A stretch of DNA of 45,488 bases from Gamarada debralockiae. Taxonomy: Eukaryota; Ascomycota; Leotiomycetes; Helotiales; Hyphodiscaceae. Location of the stretch: contig NXFV01002072.1 in NCBI GenBank assembly GCA_002803225.1, positions 1-45,488 on the forward strand. Reading direction: 5' to 3'. Position numbers and translations under genes: made by a program. Under the pieces are notes generated by a model. It had not been told where the DNA came from. It saw only the letters and a program-made list of their open reading frames with translations, and ran no database searches. Shown here piece after piece: positions 11,139-21,856 of the stretch. Within the stretch, counting starts at the first letter, position 1. Each line of letters begins with the position of its first letter.

Positions 11139-11806
11139 TTACTGCTCCGTCTGGAAGTAGTTGAGAAGGATCGATCGCTCCTGAGACTCCTCACCCCAAT
11201 CCTTGACGACAACGCAAGAGCAGTTGACAACCTTGCGAGCCTTACCCTCACGGTCCAACACACCTGTAAGAATTTCGTCAGCATATGTTTCCCTCGAGTC
11301 CAGCAAAGAGCGAACTCACACAAACCAGCCATCTCGCCCAATTGCTTTCCATCAGGAACCTTGATCAAGGGGATCTTGTGCTCCGAGCATAACGCAACGA
11401 CCAACTTCTTGTATGCCTCCTCCTCGCATGCCTCGTTCAGGACGCACATGTGTGCTTGACGTCTATCCAGAGCCTTGGAGGCCTCGCGCAGACCGCGTGC
11501 AAGACCATCGTGCATGAGTGCGAGCTTGAGAACACCCTTCAACGCAACGAGAACGGACATTTGACCCTTGGATGAGGCATCTCCAGAGACTTCAACTTCA
11601 TCGGCATCCGCGACTTCGGCGACGGGGTCGTTTGGCTCTTCTACGTCAGACTGGGGGCAATGTTAGTAGATATTTCGAAGTCAAAAGTTGAAGACAGTAA
11701 ATATTTGGAGGTCAAAGTTGAAGATTGTGATTTGTGGGGGATTACTGGGAAATTGGTTTGCTGCGGAAACTAATTTTCAATTTTTAAAGGGAAGATCACA
11801 TACCAT
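11139..11806 (-). CDS. RPS12: 40S ribosomal protein S12 (eS12), 3 exons, 152 aa
   Basis: Minus strand. The first coding exon is only the ATG (11806-11804), directly followed by a GTATGT donor. Exon 2 is 11650-11320 and exon 3 is 11263-11139; introns are 153 and 56 bp. The product has an acidic fungal N-terminus ([13 protein letters not shown]) and then eS12 signatures: [40 protein letters not shown] and [20 protein letters not shown]. The end reads [20 protein letters not shown] and [14 protein letters not shown]. It is a component of the small ribosomal subunit head. An intron right after the start codon is common in fungal ribosomal protein genes. The gene is divergent from RPS22, with start codons 590 bp apart. 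Confidence 0.97.
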
Positions 11807-12396
11807 CTTGACTTGTATTTGATATCTTCAGGTCCTCGAAAAGCTTTATGTTGTGGTGGGAATGGAAAGAGAGAAGATCTCGAGATGCGGTAACTTTAAC
11901 GAATTTGTGCCCGTTGGTGGGAGAGAGGGATAATTTAGCGAGGCGTCGACCAAATTCGAGCACGTGACGCACAAACGATCGTACTTTCCAAATTCGCGAA
12001 CTTTTCTGAGCTTCTTTTTCTCCCGCAACACCAGAGCTTGTCACCACCACAAATCAAAAGTCAATCTCGAGGTATGTATTGTCATTTGAACGATTCATTC
12101 GAAAGACCTTCATGATAGGCAGAGGGAGAAATCGACATCTACTCAATTTGCGACGGGAAACACGAACACTTGGACGAAGTTTTCACCTAGAACTCCTAGA
12201 ACCCTAGAACGGGATGCGATGTGACCTTAGCAATTTGAAAGATGTCGACACTACTCTCCTCTTTTGCGACGAGCTGAAGAACCCTCTTGTCAATCATGAG
12301 GGCACTCTCCATGCTCAGAGCCCCTAAAGGCTAACATACAGTTGCCGCAGATACCTCATTTCCAATCCCACGATCTGAGAATCTCAATCCGACAAA
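11807..12396. promoter_or_regulatory. Shared bidirectional promoter of RPS12 and RPS22
   Basis: This 590-bp region separates two divergent small-subunit ribosomal protein genes. It contains three close copies of CCTAGAAC-like sequence (about 12185-12210). One reads AACCCTAG (12200-12207), close to the Tbf1-type AACCCTA motif of many fungal ribosomal protein promoters. TTTGCGACG occurs twice (12147 and 12263). A strong donor (GAG|GTATGT, GT at 12072) and an acceptor with a GCTAAC branch site (AG at 12349-12350) suggest a 5'-UTR intron of about 280 bp in RPS22. If so, the core promoter shared by both genes lies near 11830-12050, and the motifs above lie inside the intron. Confidence 0.6.
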
Positions 12397-13035
12397 ATGG
12401 TTAAGACTTCAGTCCTCAACGATGCGCTTAATGCCATCAACAACGCCGAGAAGTCCGGAAAGCGTCAAGTCCTGATCCGCCCTTCCTCCAAGGTCATTGT
12501 CAAGTTCCTCAGCGTCATGCAGAAGCACGGTATGTCACCGACATGTTTCATTCTTCACATCCATTCGGCATGATAACTAGATAATGGTCTCAATATAAAC
12601 ACGACCAGAGTCCTTTAAGTTGCCGATATATCATACAGCGAGGATCTTACACGTTCTCTGATTATTTCTCCTGACGTTATACGTTTAATCTTTCGCAACA
12701 TACTGACATTTTCTCTGCAGGCTACATTGGTGAATTCGAGCAGGTTGATGATCATCGATCTGGCAAGATTGTCATCCAATTGAACGGCCGGTAAGCATTG
12801 TCCTTTCTCGCTGGTCCTGATCCGCCTTCTAACTCTGCTTCCCAGCCTCAACAAGACTGGCGTCATCTCCCCCCGATACAACGTCCGTCTCACCGACCTC
12901 GAGAAGTGGGTTGTCAAGCTCCTTCCTTCCCGTCAATTCGGATACATTGTCCTCACAACTTCCGCCGGTATCATGGACCACGAGGAGGCAAGACGCAAGC
13001 ACGTTGCAGGAAAGATCATAGGCTTCTTCTACTAG
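12397..13035 (+). CDS. RPS22: 40S ribosomal protein S22 (uS8, S15A), 3 exons, 130 aa
   Basis: Exons 12397-12529, 12721-12790 and 12846-13035; introns 191 and 55 bp. The 130-residue product has exactly the family length. It starts [20 protein letters not shown], continues with [20 protein letters not shown] and [20 protein letters not shown], and ends [11 protein letters not shown]. It binds 18S rRNA in the body of the small subunit. No change in a conserved position is obvious. A further intron in the 5' UTR is likely (see the promoter entry). Confidence 0.98.
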
Positions 13036-13042
13036 ATGTTCA

Positions 13043-13541
13043 TTAGAAAGTGGCGTTTGGAGTATCATGAGCATGTATCAATCTAGAGCAGAGCTTGGAG
13101 TAATTTCCAGAGTGTCGAGCCTTTGATACCCATTTTCGTCCTTGCTTCATGCAGGATTCGAATTCCTTCTCGAGGATAGATAGCTCTGCATCAAAAGTCA
13201 ATTCAAACTCATGATCTTCAGTTTTTTTTGCAATGCTTCCTTGTGACTCAGTGGTCGACGCCCTCATTTTTACGCTCTTCACACGTCTTGTTGTAAGTAG
13301 TGTTTGTTAAGAAGAGAAGGAGCATATGCTCTGGCTTAGTCAGCTGTTGAAAATGGGCTGACCTGGAATTCGGATTTCGAAGTCTCGAAGAATCCAACAG
13401 GATGTCTGCAGGAAGAGGATACATGGGACGGAAATCAAAAGACTGGGGTGTTCTCTTCAATCGAACAATTGAGCGAATTAGGCCAAGCTCTTGGGTGATG
13501 GATTGCCTTCCCCGAAGGGACCGGGGTCTTGCATGAGGCAA
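13043..13541 (-). CDS. Possible two-exon gene of unknown function (140 aa)
   Basis: On the minus strand an open frame at 13541-13363 ends in a CCAG|GTCAGC donor. It can be joined in frame to 13286-13043 through a 76-bp intron with a CTTAAC branch site and an ACAACAAG acceptor. The product would start MPHARPRSLRGRQSITQELG and contain FELTFDAELSILEKEFESC. The spliced frame is open and exon 2 has a protein-like composition, but no family is recognised. The stop is only 8 bp from the RPS22 stop, so the two transcripts would overlap at their 3' ends. It may be a chance ORF pair. Confidence 0.35.
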
Positions 13542-13803
13542 TCAATAGCGCCACGGGTGGAAGGTGTGGTTTGAATGTTTGATTTCTGCTGTTTTGAGGA
13601 TGAATAAGAGGCTGGTAGTACTGGCCGGGATGCCCAAGACAAATCGGTATGAAGGACGCGTTTCTACCTTGCGATCAATGATCTACGCGGTAATTCCGTT
13701 TTGTTCTTTGCTGGGGCGAGTAAGAGTATTAAAAGCAAGTACCCGCTCTGCTTCAACAGCGTCAAGAAACTCACTCATACTTGTCTCCCATCCAAGGTTC
13801 AAC

Positions 13804-14976
13804 ATGTTGCTTAAATACACGTCTCTCATTGCTTCCATCCTCGCGGTTCAAACCTTAGCTGCACCATCCCCGGCTCCGGAGGAGAGATCATGCACGTCTG
13901 CGAACACTCTTGTTCGAAAAGAATGGTGATAATTTCCTCCATCTCTTCACTAATGCTCTAACTGACATTCCAGGGGCGCTCTTTCCAAAGCGCAGCGGAA
14001 ATCTTACACCAACGCTGTTCTGTGTCTCCAAAGCAAGCCTTCACTACTCAACTCCACCGAGGTGCCTGGTGCGAAGAATCATTACGATGATTTTCTTGCA
14101 GTCCACATCAATCAAACCCAGATCATTCATATGAGTGGCTTCTTCCTTCCGTGGCATCGGGTGTTTGTGAGGTTGTACGAGCAGGCACTGAATGATTGCG
14201 GATATGATGGGACACAACCGTGAGTGAGATCCAACTGATGAATGAAGAAAAGGCTGACGGAATCAAGATACTGGAATTGGCCACTCTATGTCAGCGATCT
14301 CGCAACCAGCCCCCTTTTCGATGGATCAGCTTACTCCTTGTCTGGAGACGGCGCAGTGATTGTCAACAACTCGGACATCACTCTTGGCCCAGGTGTGGTT
14401 CTCCCACACGGCAGCGGGGGTGGATGTGTCACCAGCGGTCCTTTTGTCAACATGATTGTTCCATTCCGAGCATTCGAATTCGCGGAAGCTCTTACAGGCA
14501 CCGAACCCGCCGATAGATTCCACTACGCACCCCGCTGCCTCTCACGCGATCTAAACACCTACATCGCAGAAACCTACACAAACCAATCAGATGTTGATTC
14601 ATTGATCTATAACAGCTCCACGATTGCGGAGTTCCAGGACACGATGTCGGGAACTCCAGGAACGTATGCTATGGGTGTTCATGGTGGTGGCCATTTTGTT
14701 ATGGGGCCAGTTGGATCGGATATGTTTGCCAGTCCTGGGGACCCAGCGTTTTATTTGCATCATGCGATGATTGATCGTGTCTGGACGATGTGGCAAGCAT
14801 GTGATCCTATCAATAGGCAGTATGCTCTGAGTGGTACTGGGACGTTCTTGAATATTCCTCCGTCTGCGAATGTAACACTCACGGATACAATGAATTGGGG
14901 CGTTCTTGGGCCTGCCATGACGGTTGCGGAAGCTATGAGCGTGACTGCTGGGCCGTTTTGCTACAAGTATGAATAG
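13804..14976 (+). CDS. Secreted tyrosinase, 3 exons, 358 aa
   Basis: Exons 13804-13925, 13974-14219 and 14268-14976; both introns are 48 bp with CTAAC/CTGAC branch sites. A signal peptide (MLLKYTSLIASILAVQTLAA) is followed by a Pro-rich spacer. The binuclear type-3 copper site is complete. CuA is H77 (NHYDDF), H93 (IIHMSG) and H102 (LPWHR). CuB is H261 and H265 (GVHGGGHFV) and H287/288 (FYLHHAMIDRVW). Such enzymes hydroxylate monophenols and oxidise diphenols to quinones. The protein ends soon after the catalytic domain (FCYKYE), so it lacks the C-terminal shielding domain of classical fungal tyrosinases and resembles short secreted forms. Upstream open sequence reaches further 5', but the signal peptide fixes this start. 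No biosynthetic cluster partner is evident nearby. Confidence 0.93.
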
Positions 14977-15856
14977 ACGTTCATGATGAAAGATATGGTA
15001 TACATAGTTCTATTCAAGACCAAAAATTTAGACTCTTGCTTTGCCTTCAAAGGCGGCGCCTTCCCACTGATTGAACTTGCTTACCTGCATGCTGTGCAGG
15101 GTGGGAATGTATATCTGCCTCTGGCTTCTATGCAGACTACAGACTGTGTCTCCTGCCACTACTGGGTCAGATTCTGGATCTCTTTGACCTCTTCCGAAAC
15201 CTGAACATGCATGGAAAAGTGAGATATCCCAAATTGGCCAGGACATCCTCTCGCCGCGCCCACATGCCGACCTCCCCTGATAGTGGTCCCGAAGCCCTGA
15301 ATCTCCCAATTATACGTAGGTAGGATACGGTTGTGCAAGGGGAAAGGTGAGGTGTCTTCGGATGCGTTCACTCGGTCGTCCAATCTCATCCTTCAGTCTC
15401 ACTTGAACTCACATGCTTGAAAACGCCGAATTGTTGAAGGATTGAACAATCAGGCATGGTCAGATACACTCGGTCCGAGTGCTCAAACCATATACAATAT
15501 TCTGGGAAGGGTAAGGCTGTAGCATCCGGAATCCGAACCCGGAGAATCTTGTATGCGCCTCTCGGTCGAAACGCAAGCCACAACACTTCCGCAGCTTGGT
15601 GAACCTTGCTAAAGTTTAGAGGGCCTTCCTGGTCCTTCGAAGCCCAAGACAGAAACCAGACCCCGCAGCAAAAGACAGCTCTCGGACCAGGCCATCACCA
15701 GAGCAGTTCAGGAACGATATCCACTACCGTGGGACAGGTTCACGACCGAGCTCAACCAACCCACAGCAACAATTTAGACTTAAGAGTTGCCTCACAGATC
15801 TCCCCAAAAATGGAGTCCATCTGAACTTTAATTTAACTATCCAAGACGATCAGAGA
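14977..15856. other. Intergenic region downstream of tyrosinase
   Basis: About 880 bp without a certain gene. Minus-strand open frames at 15159-15586 are listed separately. The rest shows no family resemblance that I can recognise. Confidence 0.4.
15159..15586 (-). other. Possible gene or relic: two overlapping minus-strand open frames
   Basis: An ORF at 15586-15386 (MLWLAFRPRGAYKILRVRIP...) abuts one at 15389-15159 in another frame (MRLDDRVNASEDTSPFPLHN...). Their composition is protein-like. A GTGAGT donor lies near the end of the first, but I found no splice that clearly joins them. No family is recognised. It could be a decayed gene, or chance. Confidence 0.2.
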
Positions 15857-15983
15857 TACTACGTATCAGGCCGAAATAATGTAGCGAAGCAGGGGGGTTC
15901 CAGGCTGGCGCAGACCATATTATAAACAAAGCCACCCTTTCACGCTCTGGTCTCGCTACATTATTTCGGCCTGATACGTTGTA
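15857..15983 (+). mobile_element. MITE copy 1, 127 bp, TA-flanked
   Basis: The element begins TACTACGTATCAGGCCGAAA and ends with the inverted form (TTTCGGCCTGATACGTTGTA). The inverted ends are about 30 bp and include ATAATGTAGCGA and TCGCTACATTAT. The centre is non-coding. TA at both ends suggests Tc1/mariner-type target duplication. Confidence 0.85.
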
Positions 15984-16109
15984 CTACCTATCAGGCCGAA
16001 AAGTTGTAGCGAGACAAGGGTGTGAAAGGGTGACTTTGTTTGCAATCTGGTCTGTGCCAGCCTGGAAGCCCCCTGTTTCGCTAACAACTTTTCGGCCAGA
16101 TAGGTAGTA
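15982..16109 (-). mobile_element. MITE copy 2, 128 bp, inverted and sharing the TA with copy 1
   Basis: It begins TACTACCTATCAGGCCGAAA and ends GGCCAGATAGGTAGTA. Its centre, read on the minus strand, matches copy 1: CTTCCAGGCTGGCACAGACC against GTTCCAGGCTGGCGCAGACC, then ACAAAG.CACCCTTTCAC in both. So it is the same family in opposite orientation. The middle TA (15982-15983) belongs to both copies. Confidence 0.85.
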
Positions 16110-17044
16110 TTCAAGACCAGTGTTCCAATACAACTCTACCAAATCTGACTACGGGGAAGTCACTCAGAGTTAAGTTGTCCCCAGGAGGCCGGAGACTGAA
16201 GCAGGCGAATTGTCCACTTGAACTGCTCATTTCAGTCGGCCGCGGCGTCCTTTTGCCAATCGATTCTCCTGCTCTCCATGCGCCTCGTTCATGACATGCA
16301 AGGTCCCACCTGCATGTTCCACGTTCTTGATAAGAGATCTTACGCCAAGCCTCTACAATCTGAATTGGTTACCATGGTTGGTGTGATCTCGGTAGGGGGC
16401 GAGTGAACCAGCGTAATATCACTGGCTCTGGCTATAGTCGAGCTCGTATTACCTTCCTTGACCATCGGGGTCCACGTCGGTCTTCATTTGATGGATTTCA
16501 TCTTGAATGTAGCGCCATCGCCATGCGTTCGCTCCCGCTTTGGAAGAATAGCTGTAGGAGAATTGAGAAAGCTTGAGGACTGATCGTGTCTGCAGCGGCA
16601 GTTGCGTCTCCCGCTCTTCATTAGAAGTCTGGAGAATCATTACACAAGATTTATCTATGCTTGGAGATTTCTCGTAGGCATAGAAAGCCGTCTTCCTCTG
16701 CTTCCTTCCTCGAGCCACAGTAAGCCGAGTCCATGAGCTTGAATTGGGAATCGGACGGAGTTTCCAGGAAGGTGCTCCTGCCGTTGAGTGCGTCCTGTCA
16801 ACTTCAACTTCCTTGGAACGTGTTTCAACATACTTCGCCACCGCAAGAGTTTACTTTGAACCCATATTGCTGCTTCATCAATACACATTAACCGTTCTGC
16901 CTTGTACCTTGTTTTCTGTATAAGCATGTTTGGAAACGCTACATATATCAGTGGGATCCGCCACTAGTCATTGCCTTAGTTAGATAAATTAAAGACTTGC
17001 TTTTCTTCCCCACATCAACATCAAAGATCACAGTCTAATTTAAT
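16110..17044. other. Intergenic region; one doubtful minus-strand ORF
   Basis: No certain gene. A 130-codon minus-strand ORF (16841-16449, MAKYVETRSKEVEVDRTHST...) is open and ends near a possible AAG|GTAATA donor. It has no recognisable family and no clear partner exon, so I do not call it a gene. The last ~60 bp before 17045 are CT/A-rich, promoter-like sequence. Confidence 0.3.
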
Positions 17045-18373
17045 ATGGATATTCCCAAGCCCGATGGACCTGATATCAGCATAGGTAGGTACACAATGAA
17101 GCTCAGGATCTGAATCACTACGCTGACCATTCCTTAGCGTCTCGAATGCTGATAGCATGCTGGACCATGTACGGAATGTCAGCTTTGGTGATTGTTTTGA
17201 GGCTGGCAGCAAAATTGAGCATTCAGCTACGAGTAGGGTTGGACGATGGACTCATGGTGCTTGCCTTGCTGCTGGGCATTGGAAACATGGCTTTCGATAC
17301 TTCGGGGGTGAAATGGGGTCTGGGGAGACACTTCTATTACCTCACTCCAATTGAGAGAGTGAACTCGATGAGAGCAGAGTTTCTTGGTCAACCTATTGGT
17401 GAGTATCTTGCACGGCCTCTTTTACTGCATCTTTCCAAGCCTTTGCATTCTAATCCGTGACAGGTATCCTATCACCGACGTTCGGACGCATTGCGTTTAT
17501 GGTTTATCTTCTGCGACTTATCGCGATCAAGAAGACCTCAAGGTATTTCCTTTACTTCTTGATGGCGCAACACGCACTCATCAACGTTCTCACGATTATC
17601 TTGATCCTGGCCCAGTGCCCCAAATTCGCAACTCTGTGGGATCCTATCGGCCATCCAGGGAAGTGCTGGAGTCCAGATGTTCAGGCCGACTTTGGCTATT
17701 TCCAAGGCGCAACGAATACTTTGACCGATATGGCCCTTACAATTATGCCAGCAATTATCATGTATAACCTTCAGATTGCGCCGAAATTGAAGATTGGTAT
17801 ATCAGTGCTGCTGGGACTGAGTAGTTTGTAAGTTGAACCCTCATCATCAACCAGAGTTACAGCTGACATATAAAACAGTGCTATGATTGCATCCATTATC
17901 CGCACTCGCCTCACAGCACAGATTGCTGATAGAAGCGACTTTACTTGTGAGTTTTGTTGCTGTCACTAAGAGCGACGGGCATTGTATTGACAGGATCCCC
18001 AGTCAACACTATCGATTTCATTATCTGGTGCACGTAAGTCAACCTCCATTCCTTACCTTGAGAGCCTCGTACTCACCTGTCTCTGAACAGAGTCGAGAAC
18101 TGCACCGTGATAATTACCTCCTCTGTTCCCACGCTTCGACCACTCTTCATCCGCCGAAAGCCATCAACTTCAACGTATGAAATGCAGAATGATTATCCAA
18201 GTCGAGCCAAAGGCTATGATGTCAACTCGAACATAAGGTGGCACACCATGTCGAAGGATTGTCCAGGTCCAGAATCAAGCGAAGAGAATATCCTCCCGAT
18301 CACGTCGCAGGCCATCTTGAAAAGCACAACTTACACTGTAGCTTACGAGGTCGATCCGAAATCGCTGGTATGA
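17045..18373 (+). CDS. Seven-helix integral membrane protein, fungal rhodopsin-domain (PTH11-like) family, 348 aa
   Basis: Six exons: 17045-17084, 17138-17398, 17464-17827, 17879-17946, 18003-18033 and 18091-18373; introns 51-65 bp. Hydrophobic helices follow one another: MLIACWTMYGMSALVIVLRL, GLMVLALLLGIGNMAF, FGRIAFMVYLLRLIAI, HALINVLTIILILAQ, TDMALTIMPAIIMYNL, GISVLLGLSSLFAMIASII, and the last around NTIDFIIWCTVENCTVIIT. The order, the LD(D/x)GLMV motif, and CPKFATLWDP...GKCW before helix 5 are typical of fungal proteins with the rhodopsin-like domain. Members act as surface sensors in some pathogens, but most are uncharacterised; ligand and pathway are unknown. The fifth exon start is a choice: ending the intron at GACAG would make a stop, so CCCCAG was used. 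Confidence 0.88.
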
Positions 18374-18987
18374 GAATATGGGGGTTTTTTGGTGGCATAT
18401 TGAAGCGGTATTGTTTGGATGAGAATATCCGACGTGAACAGGTGCTTCCTGTTGATTTTACACTCTACAGTGCTTTCTTTGGGTGCACTCTTCGAATAGG
18501 GGCTGAAAATGTGGTTTAAACGAGAATACAAGGATCTCCTTAGCAGATGATTGGGAAGGCACATCGCTGGTGGGGGCACTGTACGATGAGTGAGACTCGA
18601 CTGTATGACTTCTGCAGATAAGAAACTTAAAATTACGAATCATTACGCGTTTTACATCAACTTTTCGTGTTCCTGCATGGATAATGAAATCAGCACTCTC
18701 TTCCATTTAAGCTCCTGCCTAGACCCCTGTCGACATCTGACCGTGCCTTTTTAGAGAGCCTATGGATTTTAGGTGGTCAGAACTTTACCCGTACGCAGCC
18801 CCTAATACGGCAATATCAAATTTCTTCATCAAGTCCTTCTCGATCAATTGCACACAACTGCGTACACGAGAGTCGAGGAAGTTTGCTTCTGGTGTTGCAA
18901 TTGTGGGGAGGATGCCAAAGGATAGAGCGCCGCAACTGTCCCGATAACGACACGCCCCAATCTGTCCCAACTGGGCAAGTCGCAATC
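18374..18987. other. Intergenic region before the GT90 gene
   Basis: About 610 bp without a recognisable gene or repeat. It holds the 3' end of the membrane protein gene and the promoter of the glycosyltransferase gene. Confidence 0.4.
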
Positions 18988-20985
18988 ATGTCTCTACACA
19001 CACGACGCCGCTCAGCTTCGATACAAATCCAACCTCTTGGGAGAAGCACACTTCCCTATCTGGATCATGACGATTCCAAAGTCCCGTCGCTGAGTACTGT
19101 TTTTATGGGAACGCGGAGAAGAATGCGCTCTCGACAGTATCTCCTACTGATTGGCCTCCTAACTTTCATTGGCTTTTCAATATTGTATCTGCAATCGCCA
19201 ACTCTGCCACCTACGTCGAAAGGAATTCCTGACTCGATACCTAAACCAGCGAAGAAGCCACCGCCGCAGACTCCTGACTTGGATACCCCGACGACGGAGC
19301 CATACCATATTGGCTCGGCGCATCCGATATGGCAGCTTATCAAGGATGCTGAGCAGAATATGGAGAAGATGCGCGAGAAGCAATCGAGATCTTTGGAGGA
19401 AGCGGTGGCAGAATACAAGCTCAGATATGGTATACCTCCTCCCCCGAAGTTCGACAAGTGGTATGAGTTTGCGAAGGCAAGAGGGGTTCAATTGATTGAC
19501 GAGTACGATTCGATACACGAGTCACTGACGCCGTTTTGGGGCCTCAAACCATCGACGATAAGGGGACGTGCAAAAGAGGCATTGGGTTTTAATAATAATC
19601 TGTTGGGACTGTTGGTCAGGAATGGGGAGGTCAAGATGGTGCAGGGTGGTCAGGAATGGCAGCAACAAGCTACAGAGGGAATGATGGAGAAGTTTGTGAA
19701 GTTTTTGCCAGATATGGACCTCTGCTTCAATATTCACGACGAGCCTCGAGTAGTGGTTCCCTACGACGATCTGTCGCGACTGGTGGCGACGGCGAAGGGG
19801 ATCAATATGCCGGCAGCGAATGCAGTCACTAAGCCCAGAAATTCATGGTCTAGCAGACCAGCAGATGTGGCTGATGGATCCTATATAGATGAGGTCAAGA
19901 CCACTCGATTCAATGTCTTTGCTCATCAACCGACTTGGACACATTCGAGGGTATCGTGCCCACCAGACAGCCCAGCGAGGGCTGCTTTGGACGATGGGGC
20001 GCCGCAAGATAATGTTAGTGGCTATGCTGTGGGCGAACTTGGGTTCCTCTACAATAAGACTGCCTTCTCCGACGTCTGCCAATCTCCCTCCTTCAGAGAG
20101 ACCTTCGGATTCTTCGACCGGCCCAACGCGTTCAATGTCGTACACGACCTCTTCCCGATCTTCTCGCAATCGAAGATATCCTCCTTCAACGATATCTTAT
20201 ATCCTTCGCCATGGTACTGGATTGGCAAAGTCCCATACAATGAGACTACAGACAGGAGCTGGGCCGAAAAGGAAGACAAGATGTACTGGAGAGGTTCTAC
20301 TACAGGAGGCTTCAGTAGGGACGGGGGCTGGAGACGTCAACATCGACAGCGAGTGGTAAAACTAATCAACGCAGGAGATCAAGCAAAAATTCTCGTAAAT
20401 CGAGGGGAAGAGTCGAAGGAAGATTGGCAAGTCAAGGAAGTTCCGCGGAGCGATTTCAGAGAAATCTTCGACGTATTCTTTTCCTACGTGGGACAATGCG
20501 ACCAAGGCGACTGCGACGCACAGAAGGAATTCTTTGATATCAAAGAATCTCGAAACCAGTCAGATGCCTGGGCCTACAAGTACTTGCTTGATATAGATGG
20601 GAACGCTTTCAGTGGACGATTCTATGCGTTCTTGCAGAGTAAGAGTTTGGTGTACAAGATGGCTGTCTTTAGGGAGTGGCATGAGGAGTGGTTGAAGCCT
20701 TGGGTGCATTACGTTCCGTTGAGTTTGAAGGGTGATGAGTGGGTGGAGGCTGTGAGGTGGTTTGCAGGTGAGCCGGTAGGGAAGAAGGAGGCTGAACGAT
20801 TGGCGGTTCAGGGGAAGGAGTGGGCTGAGAAGGTGTTGAGAAATGATGATTTGGAGGTGTGGTTCTTTAGGCTGTTGTTAGAGTATGTCCCTCTGCTTCA
20901 CCTCGTACGAGCCGGCTACTAATAAAGTTACAGGTATGGCAGATTAGTTGACGATGACAGGGAGACTATTGGGTTCTCGGTATAG
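18988..20985 (+). CDS. Family GT90 (CAP10-type) glycosyltransferase, 2 exons, 648 aa
   Basis: Exon 1 is 18988-20882 and exon 2 is 20934-20985. The 51-bp intron has a TACTAAT branch site, and the splice replaces a short read-through tail with EYGRLVDDDRETIGFSV. The start is the first ATG. A basic cytosolic tail (RRRMRSR) precedes one membrane anchor (YLLLIGLLTFIGFSILYL, about residues 51-68), then a Pro-rich stem, giving a type II Golgi topology. The C-terminal half is the CAP10 domain, with MYWRGSTTGG at about 432-441 and YLLDIDGNAFSGRFYAFLQS, then KSLVYKM. In Cryptococcus CAP10/CAP59-group proteins are needed for capsule; xylosyl- or glucosyltransfer is known in the wider family. The substrate here is unknown. 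The family call is strong. Confidence 0.92.
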
Positions 20986-21856
20986 GTTTGCGATGTGTAC
21001 CACATAGGAGGGCGATTTTACTGTATAGTATAGCGGGATAAGCGTGCATGGCCCTCATGATATATGGGACTAGGAGGCATGGAGTTATTGAGCAAGGATG
21101 CTCCGGAAACATGTGCATAATACCCAAATTCCTTTGTACATTCTTTAGTACATGATACTATCTCTCTATACCAAGGAGATCTAATCTCTTTCCTTCAGTG
21201 CTCCGCAATCTAGGTTATGGCTTCTTCGTTATACCGTACGCGGTAATTGGAGTACTTACCACTTCCACAAAGGTCATAGCACAACTGTACAACGCGTTTG
21301 GATATTGGCTTGGCTGGTATTTGACACGGTCTTGTGATGACAATCGGTCCTTTGCTTGGACGCCTCTCGCTCTCATACACGGTTACTCCCATGTATTCTC
21401 TTTACCCCGATCCTTTCCCACGCGGCGCTAATCACTTCGTCTGCTCTTAAAATAATCGTCACTAGGAAATTACTGACTCGCTGGTGATCTAGTGGATATG
21501 TCGCTGGGATGCCTGATCCCATCGATCATGATGAGGTCGCTAATCTGGCTGGATTGATTCTCTTTTTGGCTCCTGCAATTGGAAAGTTTGTCGTCGTGGG
21601 ACAGATGCTGAAGCATTATGGGAACTGCCTTGATGTCAACGTTGGGTTCTGAGTATTGCTCGAGACTATTTAGGAGATTCCAGAATCTTTTATGATACTA
21701 AGTAACTCGCTCGTTACATTGAATATCATTCAATGAAAGCTAATCGAGTGATTAAAAGACGATTCAGGAAGGCTGACAAGCACCAGACTGTCCTCTTGCT
21801 ACACAAAGGATGGCCTCGTACACCTGTCTCGTGAGTCCCTTCCATGATCCCCTCTC
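20986..21856. other. Intergenic region with possible membrane-protein fragments
   Basis: An ORF at 21198-21431 (VIPYAVIGVLTTSTKVIAQL...) and an open frame at about 21495-21652 (LAGLILFLAPAIGKFVVVGQ...) are hydrophobic and could be exons or remnants of one gene. I found no clean splice joining them and recognise no family. Confidence 0.25.

Noticed and set aside
16449..16841. 130-codon minus-strand ORF as a gene
   Set aside because: No family, no partner exon and no promoter sign; the length is possible by chance in this composition.
21480..21560. tRNA-like sequence (GGTGATCTAGTGGATATG...)
   Set aside because: It resembles a D-arm start, but no acceptor stem, anticodon stem or GTTCGA T-loop follows.
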